Positions 8,021-15,071 of a DNA stretch of 25,082 nt are shown here, piece after piece (positions within the stretch are counted from its first letter, which is position 1; each line of letters begins with the position of its first letter). Under the pieces are notes generated by a model, which saw only the letters and a program-made list of their open reading frames with translations, was not told where the DNA came from and searched no databases. Position numbers and translations under genes: made by a program. The DNA comes from Kiloniellaceae bacterium (GTDB taxonomy: Bacteria > Pseudomonadota > Alphaproteobacteria > Kiloniellales > Kiloniellaceae): NCBI GenBank assembly GCA_021776195.1, contig JAJFGK010000096.1:1-25082 (forward strand). The letters run 5' to 3'.

Positions 8021-8049
8021 AGTCCGAAAAGCGCTTAACGCGCTGGCCT

Positions 8050-8448
8050 TCAGAAGGGATCGCGGCGCAGGCCTTGGGCCTCCAGGGCTTCGATGTAGCT
8101 CTGCCAGACCTCGTCTTGCTCGCGGCCGAGGCTGTAGAGGTACTGCCAGGAATAGATGCCGGTGTCGTGCATATCGTCGAACTTGATCTTGACCGCATAG
8201 TTGCCGACCGGCTCGATTTCCATGATGCCGACGAAGCGGCGCCCGGCGACCACGGTCTTCTGGCTCGGGCTATGTCCCTGGACTTCAGCGGAGGGGCTTT
8301 CGACCCGCAGCAGTTCAGCGCTCAGCGAGACCTTGGAGCCGTCGTCCCAGTCGACCTCCAGGCGCTTGTCTTCCTTGATATAGCGGATTTCCAACGGCCA
8401 ATGGGCCGACTCGTAACTCTGCTGTTCGGGGCTCTGCTCATCGGACAT
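8050..8448 (-). CDS. DUF971 (GBBH-like N-terminal) domain protein
   Basis: The 132-residue protein contains one DUF971 domain: WPLEIRYIKEDKRLEVDWDDGSK at the front, a central VEIxPVGNYAVKIKFDDMHDTG-like segment and YSWQYLYSLG. The same fold forms the N-terminal domain of gamma-butyrobetaine hydroxylase, and stand-alone copies often sit near iron-sulfur or redox genes. The enzymatic function is not established. ATG was chosen over an adjacent in-frame TTG; AGGG lies about nine bases upstream. The gene follows Trm112 by 13 bases and ends the operon. Confidence 0.86.
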   Translation of the reverse strand: MSDEQSPEQQSYESAHWPLEIRYIKEDKRLEVDWDDGSKVSLSAELLRVESPSAEVQGHSPSQKTVVAGRRFVGIMEIEPVGNYAVKIKFDDMHDTGIYSWQYLYSLGREQDEVWQSYIEALEAQGLRRDPF

Positions 8449-8461
8449 CAATGTTTGCCCT

Positions 8462-8650
8462 TCAATCTTCCAGCACGCGTGCTTCGTCGGGCAGCATGAT
8501 GGGGATGCCGTCGCGGATCGGATAGGCGAGCCCGGCCTGGCGGCTGATCAGCTCGCCGGCCTCGGCATCGTAGTCCAGCGGTCCCTTGGTCACCGGACAG
8601 ACCAGGACTTCGAGCAGTTTGGGATCGACCTTGGCACCGGGGGTGGTCAT
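8462..8650 (-). CDS. Trm112 family protein
   Basis: This 62-residue protein matches the Trm112/UPF0434 family over its full length: [17 protein letters not shown], then [26 protein letters not shown]. The eukaryotic relative activates several methyltransferases that act on tRNA and translation factors; the bacterial role is less clear. Bacterial members keep only part of the zinc-knuckle cysteines, as here (a single Cys in VCPVT). An AGGAG ribosome-binding site lies nine bases before the ATG. It lies 12 bases after the LON-domain gene in an order common in Alphaproteobacteria. Confidence 0.92.
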   Translation of the reverse strand: MTTPGAKVDPKLLEVLVCPVTKGPLDYDAEAGELISRQAGLAYPIRDGIPIMLPDEARVLED

Positions 8651-8662
8651 CGCGATTTACTC

Positions 8663-9340
8663 CTAGTGGCGCGGTGCGGCGTCTTCATCGTTATGGACCG
8701 CCATGGCCATGATGGCGGTCAAGACCTCGGCCCGCTTGGCCAGGCCGTCGGCCTCCAGCAACAGTTGCTTTTCCGCCGGCGCCAGGGGGCAGGCCATGGC
8801 CAGGGTGGTGACCAGGGCGGCGCTGTCGGCCTCCTCGATCGAGTCCCAATCGGCCTCGAGGGACTTGGCCGAGAAGTAGTCGCGCAGGGTGGCCAGGAGG
8901 GTCTCGCGATCGACCAGGTCGGCCGCTTCGTCTTCCAGGTCGCCCCGGAAGGGATCGAAATCGGGACGCACGCGGCGGTAGCTCTTGGGCGCCAGCTCCT
9001 CGACGACCTGAAAGCGGATCAGGCCTTGCAGCATGATCTGGTAGCGTCCGTCATCGTTCTCGCTGAAGCCGGTAATGCGTCCGGCGCAGCCGGCCTGATA
9101 GAGCGCCGGATCCGCGCCGCCGGCCGCGGCCCCGCGGTTGTCGTCGGCCGGCTCGAGCGGCTGGATCATGCCGATCATCCGGGCGCCAGCCAGCGCATCG
9201 TCGACCATTTCCAGGTAGCGCGGCTCGAAGATGTTGAGCGGCAGCCGGGCCCCCGGCAACAGCAGCGCCCCGGTCAGGGGAAAGACCGGCAGCGCGTCCG
9301 GCAGACGCTCGAAGGGCGGATCGAAGAGACTGCGGCTCAT
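8663..9340 (-). CDS. LON peptidase substrate-binding domain protein
   Basis: The 225-residue protein consists of a LON N-terminal domain alone: LPVFPLTGALLLPGARLPLNIFEPRYLEMVDDAL at the start, then GCAGRITGFSENDDGRYQIMLQGLIRFQV. It has no ATPase or peptidase domain, so it is not Lon protease itself. Stand-alone LON-domain proteins are thought to bind unfolded or partner proteins. The gene lies 14 bases downstream of the cnoX-like gene and 12 before Trm112, which supports a shared role in protein quality control. Confidence 0.93.
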   Translation of the reverse strand: MSRSLFDPPFERLPDALPVFPLTGALLLPGARLPLNIFEPRYLEMVDDALAGARMIGMIQPLEPADDNRGAAAGGADPALYQAGCAGRITGFSENDDGRYQIMLQGLIRFQVVEELAPKSYRRVRPDFDPFRGDLEDEAADLVDRETLLATLRDYFSAKSLEADWDSIEEADSAALVTTLAMACPLAPAEKQLLLEADGLAKRAEVLTAIMAMAVHNDEDAAPRH

Positions 9341-9354
9341 GACCGGGAGCCTGA

Positions 9355-10275
9355 CTAGGAAAACAGGATCGATGACAGGCGTTTCCGGGTCTCGATCGTC
9401 AGGGGTTCAGTCAGGCCCCAGGCCTCGAAGAAGGTCAGCAGTTGCTTGCGCGCCGCCTCCTCGTTCCAGGCCCGGTCGCGCCGCACGATTTCCAGAAGAT
9501 GGTCGGCGGCCTCCTCGTCACGCCCGGCGGCCTGCAGGGCGACAGCAAGATCAAGCCGTGCCTGATGATCGGCCGGGTTGATGTCCAGCCGGCCAGCGAG
9601 GTCGTCGAGCGGCCCGGCGGCGACGGCCTTCTCGGCCAGCTCGATTTGCGCCTTGGCCGAGGCCATCTCGGCATGGCTGCGCATCTCCTCCGGGAGCTGG
9701 TCGAACATATCACGCGCCGTCGCCAGGTCGTCATTGGCCAGGTAACACCCGATCAGGCCCGCGGTGGCCGGCTTGTTGTCCGGTTCGTGCTGCAGAATCT
9801 GACCGTAGAGCGCCGAGGCCGCCGCGGTCTGACCCGACTTCAAGGCCTCAGCGGCCTGCTCCAGCGCCTGGTCGATTGGGCTCGGCCCCACCGACGCCCC
9901 GGCCATCTCGGCCAGCTTGGCGACGAAGGCCTTGACCTCGCTTTCGGGACGGGCGCCTTGAAAACCGTCGACCGGCTGGCCCTGGTAAAAGGCATAGACC
10001 ATGGGGATCGACTGAATGCGAAGCTGTGCCGCCAGTTCCTGGTTCTGATCGATATCGACCTTGACCATGCGCACCGCCCCGGCGGCAGCGGTCACGGCCT
10101 TTTCCAGAACCGGCCCCAACTGCTTACAGGGCCCGCACCAGGGCGCCCAGAAATCGACGATGACCGGCGCGCTCATCGAGGCTTCGATGACATCCTGGGC
10201 AAAGGTCTGCTGCGTGCTTTCCTTGATCAAGCCCGCCGCGGCCGACCCGTTGCCCTGGCCGAGAAGTGTTTCCAT
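9355..10275 (-). CDS. cnoX: Thioredoxin-TPR co-chaperone (CnoX/YbbN family)
   Basis: The 306-residue protein joins a thioredoxin domain (residues about 20-125) to a TPR-like C-terminal half, the CnoX/YbbN layout. The active site is a full WCGPC (Cys47, Cys50) and the cis-proline lies in SIPMVYAF. E. coli CnoX lacks the CxxC motif, whereas the Caulobacter protein keeps it and acts as both holdase and reductase, so this protein should be of the second type. It would protect cytoplasmic proteins from oxidative aggregation and pass them to GroEL/DnaK. The long 141-base gap upstream suggests its own promoter in addition to read-through. Confidence 0.92.
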   Translation of the reverse strand: METLLGQGNGSAAAGLIKESTQQTFAQDVIEASMSAPVIVDFWAPWCGPCKQLGPVLEKAVTAAAGAVRMVKVDIDQNQELAAQLRIQSIPMVYAFYQGQPVDGFQGARPESEVKAFVAKLAEMAGASVGPSPIDQALEQAAEALKSGQTAAASALYGQILQHEPDNKPATAGLIGCYLANDDLATARDMFDQLPEEMRSHAEMASAKAQIELAEKAVAAGPLDDLAGRLDINPADHQARLDLAVALQAAGRDEEAADHLLEIVRRDRAWNEEAARKQLLTFFEAWGLTEPLTIETRKRLSSILFS

Positions 10276-10336
10276 GGCTTACCACGATCCTTCGGTCGTC
10301 AACTGCGGGGCGGAAACCGACCGCCCGCTTGGCTTC

Positions 10337-10366
10337 TTAAATGGCGGCTTTCCACCTGCGACGCAA
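10337..10366 (-). promoter_or_regulatory. Weak candidate promoter for the cnoX-like gene
   Basis: On the minus strand TTGCGT and ATTTAA are separated by 18 bases, about 60 bases before the cnoX-like ATG. The match to consensus is modest and the -35 hexamer falls inside a tandem repeat. Confidence 0.25.
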
Positions 10367-10411
10367 GACCCCGGGCCGACGCAAGACCCAGGGGCGGCGC
10401 AAGGCCCCGCG
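10360..10411. repeat. Imperfect tandem repeat, unit about 18 bp
   Basis: Nearly three copies of a unit beginning GACGCAAGACCC lie head to tail: 10360-10377, 10378-10396 and a partial, diverged copy at 10397-10411. The array starts just after the stop of the ProX-like gene and is non-coding. It probably arose by replication slippage. Confidence 0.7.
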
Positions 10412-10416
10412 TCATC

Positions 10417-10956
10417 TCACCCGGCAGCGGTGATGGCAGCCAGGTCGACGATCTGCGGCGGGTGGTTCTCTGCCTCGAGGAAGGCCAGCAGATCGGCGGG
10501 CGCGATTGCCGTGGTCATGCTGTTGACCAGGGGGTGGAAGTTCAACGGGTCGACCGCCAGCAGGGCCCGGTCGAGCAGAACCTGGACCGCCCCCGCGCGG
10601 TCGTTGATCACGGCGAGCGGCGTCACCGAACCGGGCTCGATGCCCAGGTTGCGGCGCAGTCGGTCGTGGCTGGCGAAGGAGAAAGAGCCGACTCCGAGCG
10701 CGCGGCCCAGCGCCTTCAATTCGACCGGCTGGTCCTCGAGGCAGACCAGCAGCCACATGCGGCCCTTCTTGTTGCGCAGGAAAAGATTCTTCACATGGCC
10801 GCCGACGATCTCGCCGCGCAGGCGCTTGGCCTCCTCGACCGTAAAGACCGGCGGGTGATGGATCGTGGTCTGGGCGATGCCCAGCGCCGCCAGGCGCTGC
10901 AACAGCGCCTCGGGGCTGGCCCGCGGCGGCGGCGCGGGTTGAACCGCCTCAGCCAC
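10417..10956 (-). CDS. ProX/YbaK-type aminoacyl-tRNA deacylase
   Basis: The 179-residue protein is a single YbaK/ProRS-editing domain: HPPVFTVEEAKRLRGEIVGGHVKNLFLRNKKGRMWLLV, then SFASHDRLRRNLGIEPGSVTPLAVIND and VLLDRALLAVDPLNFHPLVNSMT. The family hydrolyses mischarged Ala-tRNA(Pro) or related aminoacyl-tRNAs in the cytoplasm. GTG was taken as start because it overlaps the MoaD-like stop by eight bases and the homologous region begins soon after; an upstream ATG lies inside the MoaD-like gene in another frame and would add a non-conserved leader. Translational coupling to the MoaD-like gene is likely. Confidence 0.88.
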   Translation of the reverse strand: MAEAVQPAPPPRASPEALLQRLAALGIAQTTIHHPPVFTVEEAKRLRGEIVGGHVKNLFLRNKKGRMWLLVCLEDQPVELKALGRALGVGSFSFASHDRLRRNLGIEPGSVTPLAVINDRAGAVQVLLDRALLAVDPLNFHPLVNSMTTAIAPADLLAFLEAENHPPQIVDLAAITAAG

Positions 10957-11194
10957 CGCCGATCGCCGGCAGCAGGGCCACCTCGGCATCCTCGGGAATC
11001 GGCTGCAGCCAGGCGTCCTGATAGATCTGCCCGTCGATGGCAACCGCGAGCCCCTCTTCGATCGGCGTGGCCAGGGCGGGAAACCTCTCGCCGAGCTGGA
11101 GAAAGAGCTGGCGAATGGTCGCCACCTCCAACTCCAGGACCGACTGGCCGCCGGTCAGGCTCTTCAGGCTGCCGGTGATCAGCACCCGGGCCAT
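10949..11194 (-). CDS. MoaD/ThiS-family sulfur carrier
   Basis: The 81-residue protein has the beta-grasp pattern of MoaD/ThiS and ends with GGG, the C-terminal glycines that are adenylated and thiocarboxylated. Segments TIRQLFLQLGERFP, LAVAIDGQIY and EDAEVALLPAIGGG fit MoaD best. In molybdopterin synthase the thiocarboxylate supplies the dithiolene sulfurs. Its place 18 bases after the molybdenum-hydroxylase large subunit supports a link to cofactor supply for that enzyme. No MoaE partner is in the window. A GGAGG sequence lies eight bases before the ATG. Confidence 0.86.
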   Translation of the reverse strand: MARVLITGSLKSLTGGQSVLELEVATIRQLFLQLGERFPALATPIEEGLAVAIDGQIYQDAWLQPIPEDAEVALLPAIGGG

Positions 11195-11212
11195 GGCTCC
11201 GCCTCCCGGTTT

Positions 11213-13510
11213 CTACTCGGCCGCCGCCTTCATGCCGGCCTCGGTGAGAGCCTTCAACACCTTGGGCGGCGACATGGGCAGTTCGTAGAAACGAATGCCG
11301 GTGGCCTGAGCAATCGCGTTGGCGATGGCCGCCATGGGCGGAATGATCGGGGTTTCGCCGACCCCGCGCACACCGTGCGGATGGGTCGGGTTGCCCTTCT
11401 CGACGATCACCGTGTCGATCATCGGCACGTCGGAGGCGACCGGAATACGGTAATCCAGGAAGCCGGCATTCTGCAGCCGGCCGTCCGGGCCGTAGATGTA
11501 CTCCTCGTTCAGCGCCCAGCCGATGCCCTGAACCGCGCCGCCATGATACTGACCTTCGACATAGGCCGGGTGCACCGCCCGCCCGGCATCCTGGGCCACG
11601 GTGTAACGCAGGATCGTCACCTTGCCGGTCTCGGGATCGACCTCGACATCGACCATATGGGTGCCGAAGGACGGCCCGGCGCCCTGGGCGTTGAGACTGG
11701 CGTAGCCGACGATGGGACCGCCGGTCTTGCCCGCCATGTCAGCCAGCTCGGCCAGGGACAGCGGATCGAACTTGCCGGCGTTGGCGCCGGCTGGCTTGGC
11801 CGCGCCGTCTTCCCAGACCACGGCCTCTTCGGGAATCTCCCAGATCTTGGCGGCCCGGATGCAAAGCTCCTTGATCGCCGCCTGGGCGGCCTGGATCGTC
11901 GCCATGCCACTGGCAAAGGCGGTGCGCGAGCCGCCGGTCAGGAAGGTATAGCCCAGCGAAGAGGTGTCGCCGATGATCGGCCTCACCTTCTCGTAGTCCA
12001 TACCCAATTCCTCGGCCGCCATCATGGCGCAAGAGGCCCGTGAGCCGCCGATGTCGGGCGTGCCCAGCATCAGCGAGACCGTGCCGTCCTCGCCCAGGGT
12101 GATGGAAGCGCAGGTCTCGCCGCCGATGTTGAACCAGAAACCCGAGGCAAAGCCGCGGCCCTGATTGGGGCCGAGTTTCGCTTTGGCATTCTCGTGGCCC
12201 AGCACCGCCTCCAGAGTATCGACCATGCCGATCGGCCCGAACTTGGGCCCATAGGCGGCGCGAGTGCCCTCCTTGGCGGCGTTCTTCATGCGCAGCGCCA
12301 TGGGATCCATGCCGATCGCCTGGGCCAGTTCGTCGATCACGCACTCGACGCCGTATTCGGCGATTGGCGCGCCCGGCGCCCGGTAGGCGGCGACCTTGGG
12401 CCGGTTGACCACCACGTCGTAACCGGCTGACAGAACGTTCTCCAGGTCGTAAGGGGCGAAGGCGCACATCGCGCCGGGTCCGACCTGGGACCCTGGGAAG
12501 GCGCCGGCCTGGTACTTCAACAGGGCCTCGGCGGCCGTGATGCGACCGTCCTTGGTGGCGCCCATCTTGACCCAGACGGTGGCGCCCGAGGTCGGCCCGG
12601 TGGCCTTGAAGACCTCCTCGCGGGTCATGGCCATCTTGACCGCGCGGCCGGATTTGCGCGAGAGCGCCAAGGCGACCGGCTCCAGGTAAACCACCGTCTT
12701 GCCGCCGAAACCGCCGCCGATCTCCGACGAGGTGACGCGCAGCTTGGAGGTCTCCATGCCAAGCAGCCGGGCGCAATAGGTGCGCACCACGAAGTGACCC
12801 TGGGTGCAGCACCAGAGTTCGGCATTGCCGTCCTCCGAGACGCTAGCCAGGCAGGCGTGGGGCTCGATATAGGCCTGGTGGACCGGCTGGGTCTTGAACT
12901 TGCGCTCGATGACGACCTCGGCCGCCTTGAAGCCGGCCTCGATATCGCCCAGGGCGAACTCGACCTTTTTGGTCACATTCGACGGCCGGTCCGGCTTTGG
13001 CTCGACGCCTTCGGTAAAGATATGGTCGTGCAGCAGCGGCGCGTCCGGCGCCATGGCCTCCTCCACGTCGATGACGTGCGGCAGAACCTCGTAGACCACC
13101 TCGATCAGTCTGACCGCGCGCCGGGCGATCAGGGCACTGGTTGCCGCCACGGCGGCCAGGGCATGGCCCTCGTAGAGGACCTTTTCGCGCGCCATGACGT
13201 TGCGCGACATGTCGCGGAAATTGATCGGCGAACCCTCGCCCAGCGAGGCGAATTCCGGCGGGATATCCGGGAAGTCCTCGCGGGTCACCACCGCCTTCAC
13301 GCCCTCCAGGGCCTCGGCCTTGGAGGTATCGATGGAGACCAGCCGGGCATGGGGATGGGGGCTGCGCAGCACCTTGCCGAAGAGCATGCCGGCCTGGTTC
13401 AAATCGGCGCCGAACTTGGCCCGTCCGGTCACCTTGTCGACGCCGTCGGGACGGATGGGCCGGGTCCCGACCCACTTTGTCGAGGGGTTGCTGTCTACGC
13501 TATCAGGCAT
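11213..13510 (-). CDS. Xanthine dehydrogenase-family molybdopterin-binding subunit (CoxL-like)
   Basis: The 765-residue protein is the catalytic subunit of a molybdenum hydroxylase. The N-terminal a/b hammerhead domain (RPDGVDKVTGRAKFGADL) is followed by the molybdopterin-binding domains: the TQGHF segment (about 236), GGGFGGK (265-271), an active-site loop AYRAPGAP (375-382), and RGVGETP with the presumed catalytic Glu719. True CO dehydrogenases carry AYxCSFR and form II CoxL carries AYRGAGR; neither is present, so CO is not the expected substrate. The enzyme should hydroxylate an aromatic, heterocyclic or aldehyde carbon, passing electrons to the 2Fe-2S and FAD subunits. A GAGGAG ribosome-binding site lies nine bases before the ATG. 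Length is normal for the family. Confidence 0.95.
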   Translation of the reverse strand: MPDSVDSNPSTKWVGTRPIRPDGVDKVTGRAKFGADLNQAGMLFGKVLRSPHPHARLVSIDTSKAEALEGVKAVVTREDFPDIPPEFASLGEGSPINFRDMSRNVMAREKVLYEGHALAAVAATSALIARRAVRLIEVVYEVLPHVIDVEEAMAPDAPLLHDHIFTEGVEPKPDRPSNVTKKVEFALGDIEAGFKAAEVVIERKFKTQPVHQAYIEPHACLASVSEDGNAELWCCTQGHFVVRTYCARLLGMETSKLRVTSSEIGGGFGGKTVVYLEPVALALSRKSGRAVKMAMTREEVFKATGPTSGATVWVKMGATKDGRITAAEALLKYQAGAFPGSQVGPGAMCAFAPYDLENVLSAGYDVVVNRPKVAAYRAPGAPIAEYGVECVIDELAQAIGMDPMALRMKNAAKEGTRAAYGPKFGPIGMVDTLEAVLGHENAKAKLGPNQGRGFASGFWFNIGGETCASITLGEDGTVSLMLGTPDIGGSRASCAMMAAEELGMDYEKVRPIIGDTSSLGYTFLTGGSRTAFASGMATIQAAQAAIKELCIRAAKIWEIPEEAVVWEDGAAKPAGANAGKFDPLSLAELADMAGKTGGPIVGYASLNAQGAGPSFGTHMVDVEVDPETGKVTILRYTVAQDAGRAVHPAYVEGQYHGGAVQGIGWALNEEYIYGPDGRLQNAGFLDYRIPVASDVPMIDTVIVEKGNPTHPHGVRGVGETPIIPPMAAIANAIAQATGIRFYELPMSPPKVLKALTEAGMKAAAE

Positions 13511-13523
13511 GGGGGCCGTCTCC

Positions 13524-13997
13524 TCAAGCTCTCATTTCGGCGGCCGTGTCGAGCACGGCGCGGACGATTTTGTCGTAGCCGGTACAGCGGCAGAGATTGC
13601 CGGCCAGCCAGTAGCGCACCTCGGTCTCGCTGGGATTGTTGTTGCGCTCCAGCAAGGCCTTGGCGGCGACCAGAAAGCCCGGCGTGCAGATGCCGCACTG
13701 CAAGGCGGCATGCTCCAGGAACTTCTGCTGCAGCGGGTGCAGCTTCTCGCCCTCGCCCATGCCCTCGATGGTCTCGACCTCCTTGCCCGTGGCCTCGGCG
13801 CCCAGCACCAGACAGGCACAGACCAGGCGGCCGTCGAGCATCACGCTGCAAGCGCCGCAGTCGCCCGAGGCGCAGCCTTCCTTGCTGCCGGTCAATTGCA
13901 GTTCGTCGCGCAGCACATCCAGCAGGGTCTGCTCGGGTTCGCAGAGCACCTCGACCGAATCGCCGTTGATCGTCGTGGAGACGTGAATCTTCGCCAT
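13524..13997 (-). CDS. 2Fe-2S subunit of the molybdenum hydroxylase (CoxS-like)
   Basis: This 157-residue electron-transfer subunit has all eight cluster ligands. The plant-ferredoxin-type cluster uses Cys42, Cys47, Cys50 and Cys62 (CASGDCGAC plus VCAC). The second, helical-domain cluster uses Cys101, Cys104, Cys136 and Cys138 (CGICTPG and CRCTGY). The start is set by a GGGAGG ribosome-binding site six bases before ATG and a two-base gap from the FAD-subunit stop. A longer upstream reading would run into that gene. It relays electrons from the molybdenum site to FAD. Confidence 0.96.
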   Translation of the reverse strand: MAKIHVSTTINGDSVEVLCEPEQTLLDVLRDELQLTGSKEGCASGDCGACSVMLDGRLVCACLVLGAEATGKEVETIEGMGEGEKLHPLQQKFLEHAALQCGICTPGFLVAAKALLERNNNPSETEVRYWLAGNLCRCTGYDKIVRAVLDTAAEMRA

Positions 13998-13999
13998 GG

Positions 14000-14872
14000 T
14001 CAACCTCCCGCCCTTGCTTGGGCTCGTTCGTAGGCAATCAAGGCGGTGCGGCGCGCCAGGACGCCGGCCACCTGGGTGCGGTACTCGATGGTGCCGCGCT
14101 TGTCGTCGATCGGTTTGCAAGCGGCGCTGGCCGCGGCCGCCAGTTTGTCCAGGGCGGCCTCGTCCAGCTTGCTGCCGATCAGGGCCTGGGCCGCCTCGTC
14201 GACCACCAGCGCCGTCGCCGCGACCGCGCCGAGCGAGACCCGGGCGGCGTTACAGGTGCCGTCCTCATCGACGCTGAGGCAGATCCCGACGCCGACCACG
14301 GCGATGTCCATTTCGGTGCGCGGAATGAAGCGCAGATAGGCGTCGGCGGTGCGCGGCGCCTGGGGCGGCAGGAAGATCGACAGGACCATCTCGCCCGGCG
14401 CCAGGGTGGTCTTGCCGGGCCCCGACACGACCGCCTCGACCGGAATGTCCCGGCTGCCGTTCGGCCCGACGATGCGCACGGTGGCGCCGGCGGCGATCAT
14501 GGCCGGCACGGAATCGGCGGCCGGCGAGGCGTTGCAGAGATTGCCGCCGAGGCTGGCACGGCCCTGAATCTGGGTCGATCCGATCAGATCGAAACCCTCG
14601 GCGACACCGGGCCAGGTCTGCTTCAGCTCGGCATGCTCGTTCAGTTCCGCCCCGCTCACCGCGGCGCCAACCCGCCAACCGCCACCCTCGGCGGAGATCG
14701 TCCGGGTCTCGGCTATCTTCTTGATGTCGACCACGATCTCGGGCTCGACCATTTCGGCGCGCAGCTGGACCAGCAGGTCCGTGCCGCCGGCCAGGACCTT
14801 GGCCTGTCCCGCCGGCGCGCTGGCCAGCAGCGCGACGGCCGACTCAATCGTCTCCGGTGCTTCATATCGCAT
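14000..14872 (-). CDS. FAD-binding subunit of the molybdenum hydroxylase (CoxM-like)
   Basis: This 290-residue subunit has the two FAD-contacting motifs of the family: LAGGTDLL (27-34) and SLGGNLCNASPAAD (107-120). The C-terminal CO_deh_flav_C region includes ARVSLGAVAATALV. It has no insertion for an extra 4Fe-4S cluster, so it is not of the 4-hydroxybenzoyl-CoA reductase type. It is the first gene of the operon; order FAD subunit, 2Fe-2S subunit, large subunit matches the CoxM-S-L arrangement. ATG was chosen where homology begins (MRYEAPETIESAVALL); AGGGA lies about 12 bases upstream, a little far, so an upstream start cannot be excluded. Confidence 0.94.
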   Translation of the reverse strand: MRYEAPETIESAVALLASAPAGQAKVLAGGTDLLVQLRAEMVEPEIVVDIKKIAETRTISAEGGGWRVGAAVSGAELNEHAELKQTWPGVAEGFDLIGSTQIQGRASLGGNLCNASPAADSVPAMIAAGATVRIVGPNGSRDIPVEAVVSGPGKTTLAPGEMVLSIFLPPQAPRTADAYLRFIPRTEMDIAVVGVGICLSVDEDGTCNAARVSLGAVAATALVVDEAAQALIGSKLDEAALDKLAAAASAACKPIDDKRGTIEYRTQVAGVLARRTALIAYERAQARAGG

Positions 14873-14900
14873 GATGAGCGTCTGTCCCTTCTGAATGGGG

Positions 14901-14953
14901 AACCAAAACAAAGATGGGCTGGCCCCGGCCCGCTACCCTTCGCCCGGAAGGGT
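14901..14953 (-). terminator. Possible terminator/attenuator upstream of the CoxM-like gene
   Basis: A hairpin with 7-bp arms (ACCCTTC-gcccg-GAAGGGT, 14935-14953) is followed on the minus strand by a GC-rich weak stem and then TCTTTGTTTT. It lies about 120 bases after the SAF-oxidoreductase stop and about 65 before the CoxM-like start. It could end the upstream operon or act as a leader attenuator. Confidence 0.25.
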
Positions 14954-15071
14954 CGTCAGCGACAGCCGGTCTGCCACCCCTTCGGTCGCACATTAACCCA
15001 ATGATGTACCTTGAGGCCAGAGCGCAGAAATCACCCCAGCGAAATTAGTTTACTCCGTCGGACTGCCCCTG

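Noticed and set aside
8663..9340. Lon protease
   Set aside because: Only the N-terminal LON domain is present; there is no AAA+ or serine-lysine peptidase domain.
11213..14872. Aerobic CO dehydrogenase (coxMSL)
   Set aside because: The large subunit lacks the AYxCSFR loop and the cox accessory genes are absent; only the subunit layout is shared.
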